This document shows positions 61,218 through 64,000 of a DNA stretch of 64,000 nt, in pieces. Position 1 is the first letter of the stretch. The number at the start of each line of letters is the position of its first letter. Made by a program: the position numbers and the translations under genes. The notes beneath the pieces were generated by a model. That model searched no databases, had not been told where the DNA came from, and saw nothing but the letters and a program-made list of their open reading frames with translations. This DNA is from Peptococcaceae bacterium. Lineage in GTDB: Bacteria > Bacillota > Peptococcia > Peptococcales > Peptococcaceae. The stretch lies in NCBI GenBank assembly GCA_017399005.1, contig JAFQEO010000007.1, forward strand, positions 1-64,000. Direction: 5' to 3'.

Positions 61218-63263
61218 TTATTCTCCTAAATCCATTTTTCGCTGATAAATGGCTTCTGCTTTTTTTCGAAGCAGTTCATATTGCGGCTGTTCCAGGCCGA
61301 TTTCGGTAATCTCGTCTGCCAGCATACGGCTCTGCTCCAGAATTTTGACATCATGTACTAAATCGGCGATTTTTAAATCAGGAAGACCGTGCTGCCGGGT
61401 GCCAAGTACTTCCCCGGCTCCGCGAAGCAGCAAATCTTCTTCCGCAATTACAAATCCGTCAGTACTTTTTACCATTACCTGCATACGCCGCTTGCCTTCA
61501 TCGGTTTTCGGCTCCGAAATCAAAAAACAATGTGCCTGTGTGGTTCCGCGCCCTACCCGGCCTCTCAACTGATGCAGCTGTGCCAGACCAAATCGTTCCG
61601 CATTTTCGATAACCATCACATTGGCATTGGGCACATCCACGCCAACCTCGATAACCGTGGTGGATACCAGAATCTGCAGCTGATTATCCCGAAACTGCTC
61701 CATAATTTCTGCTTTTTCCTGCGGTCGCATTTTTCCGTGCAAAAGCCCTACCGCATATTGCGGAAACACATTTGCTGCCAGATGATCGGCCAGTTGTGTG
61801 GCATTTTCTAAATCCATTTTCTCCGATTCTTCCACCAGCGGACAAACGACATACACCTGATAGCCCGATGCAATCTGCTCGCCTAAAAACCGATACAAAT
61901 CCCTGCGTTTGTTTTCGCCCATACAGTAGGTTTTTACCGACTGCCGCCCCGGTGGCAGTTCATCAATAATGGATAAATCCATATCACCGTATAAGGTCAG
62001 TGCCAGCGACCGCGGAATCGGTGTAGCGGTCATCACCAGAACATCGGGAGCCATGCCTTTGTTTTCAAGCGCCAGACGCTGCCTTACACCAAAGCGATGC
62101 TGTTCGTCAATCACCACAACACCCAGATTTGCAAACTGCACCTGTTTCTGAATCAGCGCATGGGTTCCCACTGCAATTCTGCAGGTACCGTCACTGATTT
62201 TCTCATAGATTGTTTCCCGCTCTTTTCTGGTAAGGCTTCCGGTCAGTAGTACCGGTTCTATACCCAGCGGCTCTAACATCCGTTTCAAGTTCAGATAATG
62301 CTGTTCTGCCAGAATTTCTGTTGGTGCCATCATAACCGCCTGATAGCCGCCCGTTACTGCTTTCAAGAGCGCATACACCGCAATCATGGTTTTGCCGCTG
62401 CCCACATCGCCCTGCACCAGCCGTTTCATGGCCACAGGACGTTCCATATCTTTTTTTACTTCCAGAATCACTTTTTTCTGCGCATTAGTTAAACCAAAGG
62501 GAAGCCCTTTAAAAAACTGCGCCGCCAGAGATTCCTCCTGCACGTGGGCAATGCCTGTTTTCTTCTCGATAAGGCTGTGCAGCTGCAGCCCCAGTGTCAG
62601 TTCCAGAAACTCATTAAACACCAGCCTGTGCCGTGCCCGGTTCAGCTGCTGCCATTCCTCCGGAAAATGAATCTGCTGTACGGCATCGCCGTAATCCATC
62701 AGATGATACTTCTGAAGATGTTCGTCCGGCAGAAATTCCTCCAGCCCCTCAATTTCCTGTGCCATCGTCTGAACCACCAGTTTGCGAATCTGTTTGCCGC
62801 TGTTACGTTCCGTTCCCCGATAAACCGGCACAATCCGCTGAAAATCAGCTAAATCATCCTCATCCTCGATTAATTCAAAATCGGTCACCGAAATCTGACG
62901 CAGAGAACCTTTTCCCACTTTGCCGGTAGCCACAATCTGCAATCCCGGCTGCAGTTTATTTTTTAAATGATTCTGATTAAACCACACCAGCACCGCATTG
63001 CCATCCGCGCAGCGAATACTCACACGCAGAATTTTCAGACCCCGTCTGGGATAAATATCCTGTGCCTGTACAATGATACCGGTAACGGTTTCGGTGTCGC
63101 CCTCTTTCATGTCCCGCAGAGGCTTCAGCTGTGAACGGTCCTCATAACGATACGGATAATGCCCCAGCAAATCGCCCACGGTAACAATGCCTAGCTTCTG
63201 CAAATCTGCCGCCCGCTGTTTACCCACTCCTTTTAAAACAGTAATGGAATCATTCAAATGCAT
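61218..63263 (-). CDS. recG: ATP-dependent DNA helicase RecG
   Basis: 681 residues, typical length. The N-terminal wedge/OB domain spans residues 1-180 (GVGKQRAADLQKLGI and HYPYRYEDRS). Helicase motifs: GDVGSGKT near 283, TEILAEQHYLNLK, the DEQH box in VIDEQHRFGVRQR, TATPIPRSLALT and HQLRGRVGRG. RecG regresses stalled forks and branch-migrates Holliday junctions. Monocistronic here. Confidence 0.97.
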   Translation of the reverse strand: MHLNDSITVLKGVGKQRAADLQKLGIVTVGDLLGHYPYRYEDRSQLKPLRDMKEGDTETVTGIIVQAQDIYPRRGLKILRVSIRCADGNAVLVWFNQNHLKNKLQPGLQIVATGKVGKGSLRQISVTDFELIEDEDDLADFQRIVPVYRGTERNSGKQIRKLVVQTMAQEIEGLEEFLPDEHLQKYHLMDYGDAVQQIHFPEEWQQLNRARHRLVFNEFLELTLGLQLHSLIEKKTGIAHVQEESLAAQFFKGLPFGLTNAQKKVILEVKKDMERPVAMKRLVQGDVGSGKTMIAVYALLKAVTGGYQAVMMAPTEILAEQHYLNLKRMLEPLGIEPVLLTGSLTRKERETIYEKISDGTCRIAVGTHALIQKQVQFANLGVVVIDEQHRFGVRQRLALENKGMAPDVLVMTATPIPRSLALTLYGDMDLSIIDELPPGRQSVKTYCMGENKRRDLYRFLGEQIASGYQVYVVCPLVEESEKMDLENATQLADHLAANVFPQYAVGLLHGKMRPQEKAEIMEQFRDNQLQILVSTTVIEVGVDVPNANVMVIENAERFGLAQLHQLRGRVGRGTTQAHCFLISEPKTDEGKRRMQVMVKSTDGFVIAEEDLLLRGAGEVLGTRQHGLPDLKIADLVHDVKILEQSRMLADEITEIGLEQPQYELLRKKAEAIYQRKMDLGE

Positions 63264-63396
63264 CGGATTTCACCTGCCTTTTCCCTGTTTTGCCGCTATA
63301 CAAAACAGAACATACTTTTGCTTTTTATTGTAACACGATAGTTCGTGCTTTTCCAGTATAAAAATGTTTGCCAGAGCACAAGAATGACTCTGCGAC

Positions 63397-63427
63397 TTGA
63401 CAACCCTCCGCTGTGGTATAGTATAAT
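63397..63427 (+). promoter_or_regulatory. Promoter of the PHP-family gene
   Basis: TTGACA at 63397-63402 and TATAAT at 63422-63427, with a 19-base spacer (slightly long); an overlapping TATAGT at 63417 gives a short one. Confidence 0.6.
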
Positions 63428-63460
63428 AATATGTAGATTTTTCTGAAAGGAAGGGGTTCT

Positions 63461-64000
63461 ATGCTGATTGATTATCATCTGCATTCGCAGTTTTCCTGTG
63501 ACAGTCATACCAATATGGAAGCAATCTGCCAGGCAGCATTGAACACCGGCCTGAACGAAATTGCTTTTACCGACCATATGGATTTCACCTGGCCGCACCA
63601 GTATGAAAACCATTATGTGCACGATTTAGATAACTATCTTCATACCATTGCCATTTTTCAGGATAAATATGCCGGGCAGCTGACCATTCGTGCCGGACTG
63701 GAGATTGGCCTTGAAAAACACCGGTTAAATGAATATGAAAAAATTCTAAGAAAATATCCGCTGGATTTTGTCATCGGCTCAGTGCACGAAATCGGCGGCA
63801 TTGCGGTAAGTCAGAAAGCCTTTTTCCAGGGCAAAACAAAAGCGCAGGTATATCGGCAGTATTACAGCAATCTGCTGGAATGTATCCGTATGTTTGATAA
63901 TTTTGACGTAGTTGGGCATCTGGATTACTGCAAACGCTATGCGCCATTCTGCTACGAACCAGGAGACCATCTCATTGCTATGGATTTAATCACCGAGATT
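63461..64000 (+). CDS. PHP-domain histidinol-phosphatase-like protein (3' end outside window)
   Basis: 180 codons visible from an ATG behind GAAAGGAAGGGG; the gene runs off the window. Metal-binding motifs of the PHP HisJ/HisK branch are present: DYHLHSQFSCDS at residues 3-14, FTDHMDF near 35, the GLEIGLE Glu block and SVHEI, with VGHLDYC near 150. Such proteins usually dephosphorylate histidinol phosphate, though related paralogues act on other phosphomonoesters. No other histidine genes are nearby. Confidence 0.88.
   Translation, partial: MLIDYHLHSQFSCDSHTNMEAICQAALNTGLNEIAFTDHMDFTWPHQYENHYVHDLDNYLHTIAIFQDKYAGQLTIRAGLEIGLEKHRLNEYEKILRKYPLDFVIGSVHEIGGIAVSQKAFFQGKTKAQVYRQYYSNLLECIRMFDNFDVVGHLDYCKRYAPFCYEPGDHLIAMDLITEI

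Noticed and set aside
1-64000. CRISPR arrays, prophage, insertion sequences or rRNA genes
   Set aside because: No regularly spaced repeats, transposase or integrase motifs, phage structural genes or rRNA sequences were seen; the only exact long repeat noticed is the 35-bp terminator pair.

Overview
The window looks like a piece of chromosome from an anaerobic, fermentative, diderm Firmicute, most likely a member of the Negativicutes. This is an inference. It rests on moderate-to-low GC with Firmicute-type promoters and Shine-Dalgarno sites, retained sporulation-family genes (SpoIIP, SpoVS, YmdB), an S-layer-homology-like tail on a phosphoglycerol transferase, a fused LUD/Fe-S/CCG lactate-oxidation protein, an oxygen-sensitive glycyl-radical enzyme, and a LivKHMGF system. 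No rRNA, phage, insertion sequence or CRISPR array was seen.

Layout. 1-5.7 kb: an SLC13-type permease cut by the window edge, tRNA-Leu(CAA), a degenerate tRNA-His-like gene with its own promoter and terminator, ychF, and an LTA-synthase-like enzyme. 5.9-11.3 kb: an aminotransferase / iron alcohol dehydrogenase / PucR regulator / OPA transporter cluster that resembles the taurine-to-isethionate branch of organosulfonate metabolism. 11.6-35 kb: mostly housekeeping genes. These include lgt, a leucine-rich-repeat protein, livKHMGF, spoIIP, rpsT, a tyrosine phosphatase, an ECF sigma factor with a DUF4179 partner, lactate-utilisation genes, a PadR/DUF2812 pair with a 24-codon upstream ORF, spoVS-ymdB, and a fused MtnA-class II aldolase preceded by an unidentified structured leader. 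35.4-36 kb: thiT under a TPP riboswitch.

36-58.5 kb is the accessory core. It holds a glycyl-radical choline trimethylamine-lyase (CutC) with its activase (CutD) and only two microcompartment shell proteins, both hexamer/trimer type. Converging on it from the plus strand are a LysR-controlled DASS transporter, an NPP-type phosphodiesterase and three consecutive SMR transporters. Next come two paralogous modules, each with a ThDP-dependent lyase, a 3-hydroxyacyl-CoA-dehydrogenase-family oxidoreductase, a tiny Cys-rich protein, a different carboxylate-type transporter and a LysR regulator. I could not match this repeated module to a known pathway, and it is the best candidate for an undescribed system. 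The phosphodiesterase and SMR genes may supply choline, or handle cationic substrate and product, for CutC. ThiT may support the ThDP enzymes. The MtnA-aldolase fusion could recycle the 5'-deoxyadenosine made by radical-SAM enzymes such as CutD. All three links are inference from neighbourhood.

58.6-64 kb: a DbpA-like helicase, glutaredoxin, a DinJ-YafQ toxin-antitoxin pair bracketed by two identical terminators, recG, and the start of a PHP-family phosphatase.
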